A DNA stretch of 39,700 bases, taken from NCBI GenBank assembly GCA_016792805.1, contig JAEUHX010000059.1, positions 1 to 39,700 on the forward strand. The letters run 5' to 3'. Under the pieces are notes generated by a model. It searched no databases. It was given only the letters and a program-made list of their open reading frames with translations, and was not told where the DNA came from. The DNA is from Planctomycetota bacterium (lineage in GTDB: Bacteria > Planctomycetota > UBA1135 > JACQFD01). Shown here piece after piece: positions 6,269 through 14,242 of this stretch (its first letter is position 1; each line of letters opens with the position of its first letter). The position numbers and the translations under genes are program-made.

Positions 6269-8734
6269 GTGGACCGCGCGCGCTGGTCGCGGGTTCGCGA
6301 AGCGTTCGAGCGCGCGGTCGCGCTCGAACCCGACCGTCGGCGCGCCTACCTCGACGAGAGCTGCGGCGACGACGCCGAGTTGCGCACTCTGGTGGAGCGC
6401 TTGCTCGAGGAGGATTCGAGCCTCGATCGCGTCGGCGCGGAGTTTCTCAAGTCGCCGCTCCACGAGCGGGACACGGGCTCCTATCCCGTTTGGAGCGGCG
6501 AGCTGGCGCCGCACTCCCGCGTCGGGAATTATTGCATCGAGCGCGTGCTGGCTTGGGGAGGCATGGGAACGGTCTACGTCGCGGAGCAGGAAGCGCCCAG
6601 GAGAAAAGTGGCATTGAAGGTGATGCGTACGGGGACGCACTCGGCGACAGCGTTGCGGCGGTTTCAGTATGAAGCGGAATGCCTGGGGCGCCTGCGGCAT
6701 CCCGGGATCGCACAAATCCTCGAGGCTGGCGTGTTCGAGGTGCGCTCAGGAGAGCTCGACCTCGAGCTGCCCTATTTCGCCATGGAACTCGTCGACGGCG
6801 CGCAGACGATCAGCGAGTTCGGCCGGGAGCGCAGCGTCGAGGAACGCGTGCGGCTGCTGGCGGCCGCATGCGATGCGGTGCACTACGGGCATCAGCGGGG
6901 ATTATTGCATCGTGATCTCAAGCCCGCCAACCTGCTGGTCGACGCCGCGGGAACTCTGAAGATCATCGATTTCGGCGTCGCGAGGCCGCTCGACCTCGAC
7001 GAGGAGCCGCTCGCGCCCAGTACCACGCCGGGTCAGATCCTCGGCACGCTGCAGTACATGAGCCCCGAGCAGCTCGCCGCGGACGCCGATCTCGACACAC
7101 GAACCGATGTGTATTCTCTGGGAGTTGTGCTCTTCGAGCTGCTGACGGGGAGGCTGCCTTTCGACATCGACGGCAAGGCGCTCCCGGAGATCGTACGCAC
7201 GCTCGGCGCCGCGGAACCGCGCAAGCTGCGCGACTTCGACCCCGCGCTGCCCGACGAGCTCCAGTGGATCGTCGATCGCGCGATTCGTCGCGACCGGGAG
7301 GAACGGTATCCTTCGGCCTCGGAGCTGCGCGCGGACCTGCTGCGATTTGTGCATGGGGAGCCGCTTGCCGCGGGGCCGCCGACGGCGGCCTATCGATTCC
7401 GCGTCCTTGTACGCCAGCATCGAAAAGCGGTGGTGGCGGCGGGGGCCGTGGCGCTCGCCCTGCTCCTTGGGATCGTGGGCCTTGGCTACGGTTGGGTGCA
7501 GTCGACGCGCGCCGAGGCGCGCTCCGCCCGCCGCGCCGAGCAGCAAAGATTACTGTTTGAATTCATGCGCGAATTGTTGGCTCCGATGGACGCCGACGAC
7601 GAGAACGACGCCGACACGCCCGTGGCGGCTCTGACGCGCAGGCTCTCGGAGGCGGCTGCGAAGCTCGACCGCGCTTACTCCGATGACCCCGAGCTTGCCG
7701 CCGAGCTTCGGCACGCCGTCGGCGGCGCCTACGCGAGCCTCGGACTCACGAGCCAGGCCGAGGCCCAGCTGCGCCTCGCGCTCGTGCAGCTCGGGAAGAC
7801 CCGAGGCGAAGACGATCCGGAGACGCTGCTCACCGGCGTTCGCCTCGGCCGCACGCTCTTGGCCCGCGGACGCGCGAGCGAGGCAATCGATGCGCTCGTC
7901 GCCCCGCTTCGGGCGATCCGGGCCGGCAAGATCACAGATCCTCCGATCGTGGCCGGAGTACTGAGCTCGCAGGCCGATGCGCTTGAATCCTGCGGGCGCT
8001 GGCCGGAGTCTCGAGAATTGAGGCGGGAGCATGCACACTATTATCGGCAGCATCTTTCAAAGGACCGCGAAGGCAACGCAATTCGCCTCGAGACCGAAAT
8101 GGTATGGACACTTCTGACTCACGGTCTCTACGACGAGGCGATGTCGTCTGCGAATGAGTTCCTCCAGCGAGAGGACGTCCGAAAGAACGACCGCCGCCGG
8201 CTCGCAATTCTGCGCTTCCAGAGCGCTGCGCTGGCGAGATCGGGGCGCACCGAAGAAGCATACAATTTGATCCGCGCCGCCTATGATGAGCACTTGAAGG
8301 TCTTCGGCGAGCGCGACATTCGCGGGCTGCTCTTTCTTTCTGTGATGGCGGAGTGTCTCGCCGGATTGGGGCGCGGCGAAGAGGCCTGGGCGATGGTGCA
8401 GCGATTCGAATCGCGCCGTCGCCGCGACACTGTGGGAATCCGCTCGTCCTCCTTGCAGATTACTTATGCCTACGGGGTCGCCGCGCGTGCCCTCGGCCGC
8501 CACGCCGAGGCGCACACCGCTCTCGCCGACGGAGCGCAGCGGGCCAAGTCGTTCACTGGCGACCTTCACCCGATCGTGCTCGCCTTCGAGTTTCAAGCTG
8601 CGCTCGCGCAACGCGACGGGGGCGACCTCGAAGGCGGGCGCGCCGCGCTGCGCAAGCTCCGAGAGGCGCTGGAGCGCTGCACGGGCGCCCAAAGTTCGCT
8701 CGTGCGTACGGTCGACGCGGAGCTCTCGAAGTAG
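6269..8734 (+). CDS. Membrane-anchored Ser/Thr protein kinase with C-terminal TPR region
   Basis: 821 residues, GTG start 2 bases after the sigma factor stop. An N-terminal acidic helical segment (about 5-60) is typical of planctomycete and acidobacterial kinases. The kinase domain runs about 88-360: glycine loop WGGMGTVY (96-103), ATP-binding Lys117 in VALKVMR, catalytic HRDLKPAN (214-221), DFG at 234-236 and the APE-equivalent SPE at 265-267. All catalytic residues are present, so the enzyme should be active. A membrane helix follows at about 386-408. Then comes an extracytoplasmic alpha-helical region (about 415-815) with TPR-like repeats such as AYASLGLTSQAEAQLRLAL. It probably phosphorylates the neighbouring sigma factor or another partner in response to a ligand or protein bound by the TPR part. 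Confidence 0.92.
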   Translation: MDRARWSRVREAFERAVALEPDRRRAYLDESCGDDAELRTLVERLLEEDSSLDRVGAEFLKSPLHERDTGSYPVWSGELAPHSRVGNYCIERVLAWGGMGTVYVAEQEAPRRKVALKVMRTGTHSATALRRFQYEAECLGRLRHPGIAQILEAGVFEVRSGELDLELPYFAMELVDGAQTISEFGRERSVEERVRLLAAACDAVHYGHQRGLLHRDLKPANLLVDAAGTLKIIDFGVARPLDLDEEPLAPSTTPGQILGTLQYMSPEQLAADADLDTRTDVYSLGVVLFELLTGRLPFDIDGKALPEIVRTLGAAEPRKLRDFDPALPDELQWIVDRAIRRDREERYPSASELRADLLRFVHGEPLAAGPPTAAYRFRVLVRQHRKAVVAAGAVALALLLGIVGLGYGWVQSTRAEARSARRAEQQRLLFEFMRELLAPMDADDENDADTPVAALTRRLSEAAAKLDRAYSDDPELAAELRHAVGGAYASLGLTSQAEAQLRLALVQLGKTRGEDDPETLLTGVRLGRTLLARGRASEAIDALVAPLRAIRAGKITDPPIVAGVLSSQADALESCGRWPESRELRREHAHYYRQHLSKDREGNAIRLETEMVWTLLTHGLYDEAMSSANEFLQREDVRKNDRRRLAILRFQSAALARSGRTEEAYNLIRAAYDEHLKVFGERDIRGLLFLSVMAECLAGLGRGEEAWAMVQRFESRRRRDTVGIRSSSLQITYAYGVAARALGRHAEAHTALADGAQRAKSFTGDLHPIVLAFEFQAALAQRDGGDLEGGRAALRKLREALERCTGAQSSLVRTVDAELSK

Positions 8735-8750
8735 GGCGGCCCGCATCGAT

Positions 8751-8768
8751 GGCTCGGTGTTCCGAGCC
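8751..8768 (+). terminator. Possible hairpin after the kinase gene
   Basis: GGCTCGG-TGTT-CCGAGCC, a perfect 7-bp stem, begins 16 bases after the kinase stop. There is no T-run, so intrinsic termination is doubtful; it may only stabilise the mRNA end. Confidence 0.3.
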
Positions 8769-8816
8769 GAGCCGTTGCGCGAATGAGGGCTCGCGTCGGC
8801 CGGGGCGATCGGCAGA

Positions 8817-10322
8817 ATGCACCCCATGCCCGCCACGAAAAGTGCCCACCGCGACGAGGACGAGCGCAGCTCGTCGGGAGTCCGCCGCACCGCAGCCGGA
8901 CCGAGCGCGAGCCAGGAGATCTCGTCGTCGACCGGCGGGATGTCGATCACGACATCGTTTCTACTGAGCGTCGGTCTCGCGGTGCTCGTCGCGTCGATCG
9001 CTTCGGCACTCTTGAACTTCAATCTGGCTTCGGCGGCGGCCGAGAAAGCGCTCGATCTCAAAGGCGCTTCGGCGGCACGCAATCTGGCCCAGCAATCGGG
9101 GCTCACCTGGGAGCCCCAGGGACCGTCCTACAGCCTCGCGGGAGTCGACGTGCAGCCCGCCCGCATCACGCGGCGCGGCGAGGTGGTCGAGGGCGTGGTC
9201 TACCGCGGCTACTCGACGGAGTCCTCGGGTGTTACAAAGCAAATCGACGTGGTGACCGACTCGGCCGCGGGCGATTTTCGCTCGCGCCTTTTGGTGTCTT
9301 TGGTCGGCACCTCAGCCATCATCGTTCTCGTGGGCGTTGGAGTCGCTTATTTGTTGTCTCGGAGAATTGTGGGGCCGCTCACGGGTCTGATCGAAGATGT
9401 GCGGATTCTGAGCCACGGCAACCTCGACCATCGCGTGCGCGTGCAGGCGAGCGGCGAAGTCGGGCTCCTTGCCAAGTCGGTGGATCGCATGATTCGCGGG
9501 CTGCGCGATGCGCAGGAGGCTCAGCGCGAGCGGGAGAAAGCGCAGCACGACTTGCAGATCGCCGCCGAGATTCGCTCCTCGCTGCTGCCCGAGAAGACGC
9601 CGGATTTGCAAGGATTCGAAGTCTCCGCGCTCTCCGCGGCGGCCGATTCCGTCGGCGGCGATTTATACGATTTCGTCGACGCTGCGGGGGGAATGAACGC
9701 GCTCTCCGTAGTCGTCGCGGGGATCTCTACACAGGGGGTGCCCGGCGCCATGCTGATGACCATGGCGCGCGCGAACCTGCATGCGGCGCTGGAGCGTGAG
9801 GCCGCGCCAGCGGCGGCGCTGAAAGCTGCAAATCGGCCCATTACGCGCGATATGCGCCGCGGCCTTTTTGTGACGGCGATGGCGGCCACCGTCGAGCCGA
9901 CGGGACGCGTGCGCATCGCGAGCGCAGGCCACAAGGCTCCCGCGTTTTTGTGGCGAGCTGCGACGAAGGCCATCGAAAGCGTTCACCCCGAAGGGATTGC
10001 CTTGGGCTTTGATCCCGGGCCCGTGTTCGACCGCACCATGCGCGAGATAGAGCTCACACTTGCGCCGGGCGATCGCCTCGTGCTGCTGACGGCCGGCGCC
10101 TTCTCGGTTCACAACGAGGACGACCAGGAGCTCGGCGAAGCGGCCGTGCAGGAACTCGTGAAGAAGCACGGCGGCAAAGCCTCCGACGCATTTACGCAAC
10201 TGATCGGCTCGGAGATCGACCGGTTCCGTGGGGATGCGCCGCTCAGCGAGGATTTGATGATCGTTACCATTCGCCGCAAGCCTGCACCCGGCCCGAAAGC
10301 GCCGTCCGGAGGCGAAGCGTGA
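8817..10322 (+). CDS. HAMP/SpoIIE-like phosphatase, probably catalytically impaired
   Basis: 501 residues. Two membrane helices (about 43-66 and 160-180) flank a small extracytoplasmic sensor segment. A HAMP linker follows (181-233, RRIVGPLTGLIEDVR), then a short coiled coil and a PP2C/SpoIIE domain (about 245-487). The fold markers are clear: LQIAAEIRSSLLPEK, SVGGDLYDF, ASAGHKAPAFLW. Of the four usual metal-binding aspartates only the first (Asp282, GGD) is intact. The second is Gly302 (VAGIS for the usual VADVS), the third Ala426 (TAG for TDG), and the last motif reads SEDLM instead of DDxT. A pseudophosphatase or binding module is therefore likely. It lies downstream of the sigma factor and kinase and overlaps mazG by 4 bases. 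Start could also be Met4 or Met42. Confidence 0.85.
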   Translation: MHPMPATKSAHRDEDERSSSGVRRTAAGPSASQEISSSTGGMSITTSFLLSVGLAVLVASIASALLNFNLASAAAEKALDLKGASAARNLAQQSGLTWEPQGPSYSLAGVDVQPARITRRGEVVEGVVYRGYSTESSGVTKQIDVVTDSAAGDFRSRLLVSLVGTSAIIVLVGVGVAYLLSRRIVGPLTGLIEDVRILSHGNLDHRVRVQASGEVGLLAKSVDRMIRGLRDAQEAQREREKAQHDLQIAAEIRSSLLPEKTPDLQGFEVSALSAAADSVGGDLYDFVDAAGGMNALSVVVAGISTQGVPGAMLMTMARANLHAALEREAAPAAALKAANRPITRDMRRGLFVTAMAATVEPTGRVRIASAGHKAPAFLWRAATKAIESVHPEGIALGFDPGPVFDRTMREIELTLAPGDRLVLLTAGAFSVHNEDDQELGEAAVQELVKKHGGKASDAFTQLIGSEIDRFRGDAPLSEDLMIVTIRRKPAPGPKAPSGGEA

Positions 10323-10615
10323 GAATTTCCGAGTTCCAGAAGCTGATCGAAGAAGTGTATGGATCGCGCGATCGCGCGCGCGGCCTCGCCGGAACCCACA
10401 TGTGGTTTAGTGAGGAATGCGGCGAGCTGACGCGCGCGCTGCGGCGCAACAAAGGGACGGATCGCGACCGGGCTGAGCTGGAGGGGGAGTTCGCCGACGT
10501 GCTCGCGTGGCTCACCACCATGGCGTCGATCGCCGGCATCGATCTCGAGCAGGCTGCGAGAAACAAATACGGCGACGGCTGCCCTCGGTGCAGCGCGACG
10601 CCGTGCACCTGCTGA
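10319..10615 (+). CDS. MazG-like nucleotide pyrophosphohydrolase with Cys-rich tail
   Basis: 98 residues, GTG start overlapping the upstream stop (GTGA), so translation is probably coupled. A single MazG-like alpha-helical domain carries the metal-binding pattern EECGE (32-36 region) and EFADVLAWL (about 57-65), i.e. the EExxE...ExxD arrangement that binds Mg2+ in enzymes hydrolysing NTPs to NMP and pyrophosphate. The C-terminus ends in CPRCSATPCTC, two CxxC-like pairs also seen in other short MazG-like proteins, where they may bind zinc. Probably house-cleaning of non-canonical nucleotides; the substrate cannot be told from sequence. A 200-bp non-coding stretch with a large palindrome follows. 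Confidence 0.82.
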   Translation: MRISEFQKLIEEVYGSRDRARGLAGTHMWFSEECGELTRALRRNKGTDRDRAELEGEFADVLAWLTTMASIAGIDLEQAARNKYGDGCPRCSATPCTC

Positions 10616-10637
10616 CGCGCGGCGGCGCGCCGCCGAG

Positions 10638-10803
10638 TACCTGCCCATGGCTAAAGTCATCCGAGCTGCGCGCGGGACTTTTTCGCGAACTCGTCGTCGG
10701 ACCGCCTCGCCGTAGCTTCTTGCTACGGCTACAGCGGTCCTTCTCGACCTCACGAAAAATCCTCGCGCTCGCTCTGCGGAGCACTTTTGCCACGGGCAGG
10801 TAG
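10638..10803. repeat. 166-bp imperfect palindrome between mazG and priA
   Basis: The whole stretch folds back on itself. The outer ends read TACCTGCCCATGGCTAAAGT and, on the other strand, TACCTGCCCGTGGCAAAAGT (18 of 20 identical). The inner core GCCGTAGC-TTCTT-GCTACGGC (10709-10729) is a perfect 8-bp stem, flanked by GGACCGC/GCGGTCC. Between them the arms are clearly related but carry substitutions and a small indel. A further perfect palindrome, CGGCGGCGCGCCGCCG, sits just upstream at 10620-10635. It fills most of the gap before priA. It could be a mobile palindromic element, a structured leader or a bidirectional terminator; no gene is supported inside it. Confidence 0.85.
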
Positions 10804-10815
10804 GCTGCGCGTTCC

Positions 10816-13113
10816 ATGGCACGCCGACCGGACCGCTCCCCGGGGCTCTTCGATGCGCTCGAGCCGAGCCGCCCCGTGCCGCAGCCCGACCGCGCGCTCT
10901 ACGCGCAGGTCGCCGTCGATCTGCCGGTCGAAACGGAGTTCACCTATCGGGTTCCGGAGGGCGCGCGTGTCGCACCGGGGGCGCGGGTATTTGTAGGTTT
11001 CGGCGCGCGGGGCCTCATGGGGGTGGTGACGGAGCTGACGCAGTCGCCGACCTGCGATCCCCGCCGCATCAAGCCGATCCAGCGCGTCTTCGATGAGGAG
11101 CCGGCCGTCGAGGGCGATCTGCTGGCTTTGTCCGAGCGCATCGCCTCGCAGTACGCCTGCGGACGCGGGCAGGCGCTCGCCGCCATGCTCCCCGCTCCGC
11201 TGCGCACGCTCACCGAGCGCCGCCGCGATCTCTATGCGGTAGCGCTTGCGATCGACCTCGAAGCGCTCGCCGCCATGGAGGCCAAGGAGCCCGAGCGCTA
11301 CCGGCTTCTGCGGACGCTCCGCGAGGCGGGGGGCGAGCTGCGGCTCGCCGAGCTGCTGAGCGCCGTGGGCGTGTCGTCGTCGCCCGCCAAGACGCTCGCC
11401 AAGCGCGGGCTCCTTCGCCTCGAGTGGCGCGAGCCGGCACCCGATCCGCTGCTCGAGGCGCGCGCGACGGCGCCGTCGAAGCCCCACGAGCTGAGCGACG
11501 AGCAGCGCGCCGCGGTCGACGCGATTGCCACAAAAGCTGTTGCGCGCGAGTTTGCGTCTTTTGTGCTCTTCGGCGTGACGGGAAGTGGCAAGACCGAAGT
11601 GTATCTTCAGGCGCTCGCGCAGACGCTCGCCGCGGGCCGAAGCGGCCTCGTGCTGGTGCCCGAGATCTCTCTCACGCCGCAGACGGTGGAGCGCTTCCGC
11701 GCGCGCTTCGGCGAGGTGGCGGTGCTCCACAGCCATCTCACCGATCGCAGCCGCGCCCAGCAATGGCAACAGATCCGAAGCGGGCGCGCGCGCGTCGTCG
11801 TCGGTGCGCGCTCGGCGATTTTTGCACCACTGCGCGACCTCGGCCTCGTGATCGTCGACGAGGAGCACGAGCCGTCGTTCAAGCAGGGCTCAACGCCGCG
11901 CTACCACGCGCGCGACGTGGCGCTCTGGCGCGGTGAGCTGGCGCGCGCGGCGGTGGTGCTCGGCAGCGCAACGCCGAGCCTCGAGTCGTGGAAAAGTGCG
12001 CTCGATGGCAAACACACTTTGGTGAGATTGACGCGTCGCGTCGCCGGGGGCGAGCTTCCGCCCGTGCGAATTTGTGACCTTCGGCGCGAGCGCGCGAAAG
12101 AGATGCATCTCGGCGCCGACGTGCCGATGACGCGCCCGCTGAAGATCGCCGTCGAGCGCGCGCTGGAGCGCAAGGAAAGGGTGATCCTTTTCTTGAACCG
12201 CCGCGGCTTCGCGCCGGTTTTATGGTGTTCTGCGTGCGGAAAAACGGTGCGCTGCGGGCGCTGCGCCGTGTCGCTCACATATCACCGGCGCGTCGACCGG
12301 CTCGTCTGCCATTTGTGCCATCACGAGATGCTGCCGGTCACGTCGTGTCCCGAGTGCAAGGCGCCCTCGATGAAGCGTATTGGCGCCGGCACGGAGCGGA
12401 TCGAGCAGCTCGTGCTGCGCGCGTTTCCGCAAGCGCACGTCGCGCGCATGGATTCCGACACGACGCTCGCGCGCGGCAGCCACGAAGCGATTCTCGGGCG
12501 GTTTCGGCGCGGCGAGGTCGACGTGCTCGTTGGAACGCAAATGATCGCGAAGGGGCTCGACGTGCCGGAGGTGACGGTGGTAGGCGTGATGAACGCCGAC
12601 GCAACGTTACACATTCCGGAATACCACTCTTCGGAGCGGACGTTCCAGCTCGTGGCGCAGGTGGCCGGCCGCGCCGGACGCAGCGTCCACAAAGGAGAGG
12701 TCATCGTTCAGACTTCGCTCCCGGGGCATCCCGCGATCGAGCTTGCGGCGAAGCACGACTTCGAGTCGTTCGCGGCGCAGGAACTGGCGCAACGCAAGCT
12801 CTACCGCTACCCGCCCTACGCGCGGCTGGCGCGGGTATTGGTGGAGGCCGACGACGAGGAGCAGGCGAAGGCCGCCATCGAGTCGGCCTCGCAGGCGGTG
12901 CTGCCGGAGCCGGTGGAAGGCGTCGAGCGGCTTGGGCCGGTTGCGGCGCCGATTGCGCTCGTGAAGGGGCGCGCGCGCTGGCATTTCCTCCTGCGCTGCT
13001 CGCCGCCGGAGCGCCTCGAGCCGCTCCTTCCGCGCTTGCGCGCCGTGGCGAGCCATCCTCTGCCGGGTGGTATTCGCCCCGTGGTCGACGTCGACCCTCT
13101 CTCGACGCTCTGA
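10816..13113 (+). CDS. priA: Primosomal protein N' (replication restart helicase PriA)
   Basis: 765 residues, the expected size. An N-terminal 3'-DNA-binding domain covers about 25-130 (VAVDLPVETEFTYRVP, then a conserved GRG stretch near 117). The superfamily-2 helicase core starts about 225 with Walker A GVTGSGKTEVY (253-263), DEEH Walker B at 348-351, and motif III GSATPSLESW. Two zinc-binding modules follow, built from four CxxC pairs (CSACG, CGRC, CHLC, CPEC). The second RecA lobe includes LVGTQMIAKGLD and QVAGRAGR. PriA rebuilds replication forks at stalled or recombined structures by loading DnaB. The ATG start at 10816 fits the family. It is preceded by the large palindrome and followed by a hairpin. 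Confidence 0.96.
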   Translation: MARRPDRSPGLFDALEPSRPVPQPDRALYAQVAVDLPVETEFTYRVPEGARVAPGARVFVGFGARGLMGVVTELTQSPTCDPRRIKPIQRVFDEEPAVEGDLLALSERIASQYACGRGQALAAMLPAPLRTLTERRRDLYAVALAIDLEALAAMEAKEPERYRLLRTLREAGGELRLAELLSAVGVSSSPAKTLAKRGLLRLEWREPAPDPLLEARATAPSKPHELSDEQRAAVDAIATKAVAREFASFVLFGVTGSGKTEVYLQALAQTLAAGRSGLVLVPEISLTPQTVERFRARFGEVAVLHSHLTDRSRAQQWQQIRSGRARVVVGARSAIFAPLRDLGLVIVDEEHEPSFKQGSTPRYHARDVALWRGELARAAVVLGSATPSLESWKSALDGKHTLVRLTRRVAGGELPPVRICDLRRERAKEMHLGADVPMTRPLKIAVERALERKERVILFLNRRGFAPVLWCSACGKTVRCGRCAVSLTYHRRVDRLVCHLCHHEMLPVTSCPECKAPSMKRIGAGTERIEQLVLRAFPQAHVARMDSDTTLARGSHEAILGRFRRGEVDVLVGTQMIAKGLDVPEVTVVGVMNADATLHIPEYHSSERTFQLVAQVAGRAGRSVHKGEVIVQTSLPGHPAIELAAKHDFESFAAQELAQRKLYRYPPYARLARVLVEADDEEQAKAAIESASQAVLPEPVEGVERLGPVAAPIALVKGRARWHFLLRCSPPERLEPLLPRLRAVASHPLPGGIRPVVDVDPLSTL

Positions 13114-13125
13114 CGGAAAGGCGCG

Positions 13126-13158
13126 CGAGCAGCCCGTTCGCCGGGGGCTTCTTGCTCG
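13126..13158 (+). terminator. Hairpin downstream of priA
   Basis: CGAGCA (13126-13131) pairs with TGCTCG (13153-13158) and encloses an inner GCCC/GGGC stem. It begins 12 bases after the priA stop. There is no T-run, so it may be a weak or factor-dependent terminator. Confidence 0.4.
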
Positions 13159-13206
13159 TCGGGGGGTGCGCCGTTACGGTCCCGCCCTTCTCCGCGGCAC
13201 CCCACC

Positions 13207-14205
13207 TTGAGTTCGGCCAAGATCACACTTCTCGCCTCCGCGGCAGCTTCGTGGGAGGAGCCGGCAGCCTCGGGGTCGCTCGACCCGATCAAGCTCACAC
13301 TTCTCGCGCTCTTCGGCCTCGCCGGGGTCGGCTTCGCCATCTATTGGATCGTGAATCTCGCGGCCGGCTGGAGCTCCGGAGAGCCCGACGGCGCCCTCGC
13401 CCTCGACGAGCGGCTGCCTGGCGCCGACACGGGGCCGCCGACGCCGCTGCAGCTCGGAATCGGCGTGCTGACCGACTTCCTCGATACGCTCGGCATTGGG
13501 TCGTTCGCGACGACGACGGCGCTATTCCGGTTTCTGAAGCAGGTGCCCGACCGCCTGATTCCGGGATCGCTCAACGTCGGGCACACGCTGCCGACAGTTG
13601 TGCAGGCGATCATTTACACACAGATCGTCAAGGTTGATCCGATCACGCTCGTATCGATGATCGCGGCCGCGGTAGCGGGCGCGTGGCTCGGCGCCGGATT
13701 TGTATCCTCTTGGCCGAAGCGTCGCATTCAGCTTGGCATGGGGTGCGCTTTGCTCGGCATCGCGGCTGTGATCGTGGTTCGCCAGCAGTTCCACCTGGAA
13801 AAGGAGAATGCGCCAACGCACCTCGAAGGCTCGCTGTTGGCAATCGGCGTCGCGGCGAATTTTGTGCTGGGCGCTCTCATGACGATCGGCATCGGACTCT
13901 ACGCCCCCTGCCTCGTGCTCGTGAGCCTCCTAGGCATGGATGCAACAGCGGCCTTCCCCATCATGATGGGGTCCTGCGCGCTTCTGATGCCGGTGGCGAG
14001 TCTACAATTCGTCCGCAAGCGTAGCTACGCGCCGCGGGCGAGCCTCGGTCTCACGCTGGGTGGTATCCCCGCGGTGCTGATTGCAGCGCTCGTTGTGAAA
14101 GAGCTGCCGCTGAATTGGCTCAAATGGCTCGTCGTGGTGGTGGTGACCTACACTTCCCTCACGATGCTGCGTGACGCGACTCGAGAACCACAAAAAGCGA
14201 ACTGA
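13207..14205 (+). CDS. TauE/SafE-family membrane permease
   Basis: 332 residues, TTG start (the only start that keeps the first helix). About eight apolar helices are visible. The family motif region LDTLGIGSFATTTALF with the following GSLNVGHTLPT lies at about 97-132, and a second half-repeat is seen around GALMTIGIGLYAPCLVLVSLLG (written in the protein as two adjacent helices). TauE/SafE proteins move sulfite, sulfoacetate and related organic anions across the inner membrane; the substrate here cannot be read from sequence. It is followed after 37 bases by an amino-acid permease on the same strand, so the two may be co-transcribed. The first 25 residues before the first helix are not typical and the start is uncertain. 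Confidence 0.82.
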   Translation: MSSAKITLLASAAASWEEPAASGSLDPIKLTLLALFGLAGVGFAIYWIVNLAAGWSSGEPDGALALDERLPGADTGPPTPLQLGIGVLTDFLDTLGIGSFATTTALFRFLKQVPDRLIPGSLNVGHTLPTVVQAIIYTQIVKVDPITLVSMIAAAVAGAWLGAGFVSSWPKRRIQLGMGCALLGIAAVIVVRQQFHLEKENAPTHLEGSLLAIGVAANFVLGALMTIGIGLYAPCLVLVSLLGMDATAAFPIMMGSCALLMPVASLQFVRKRSYAPRASLGLTLGGIPAVLIAALVVKELPLNWLKWLVVVVVTYTSLTMLRDATREPQKAN

Positions 14206-14242
14206 TCCTCCGATCCCGACCCCTGGACTAGGTAACTCCTCG

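Noticed and set aside
10638..10705. 22-codon peptide MAKVIRAARGTF... in the palindrome
   Set aside because: It exists only because of the palindrome arm; no ribosome binding site or similarity was found.
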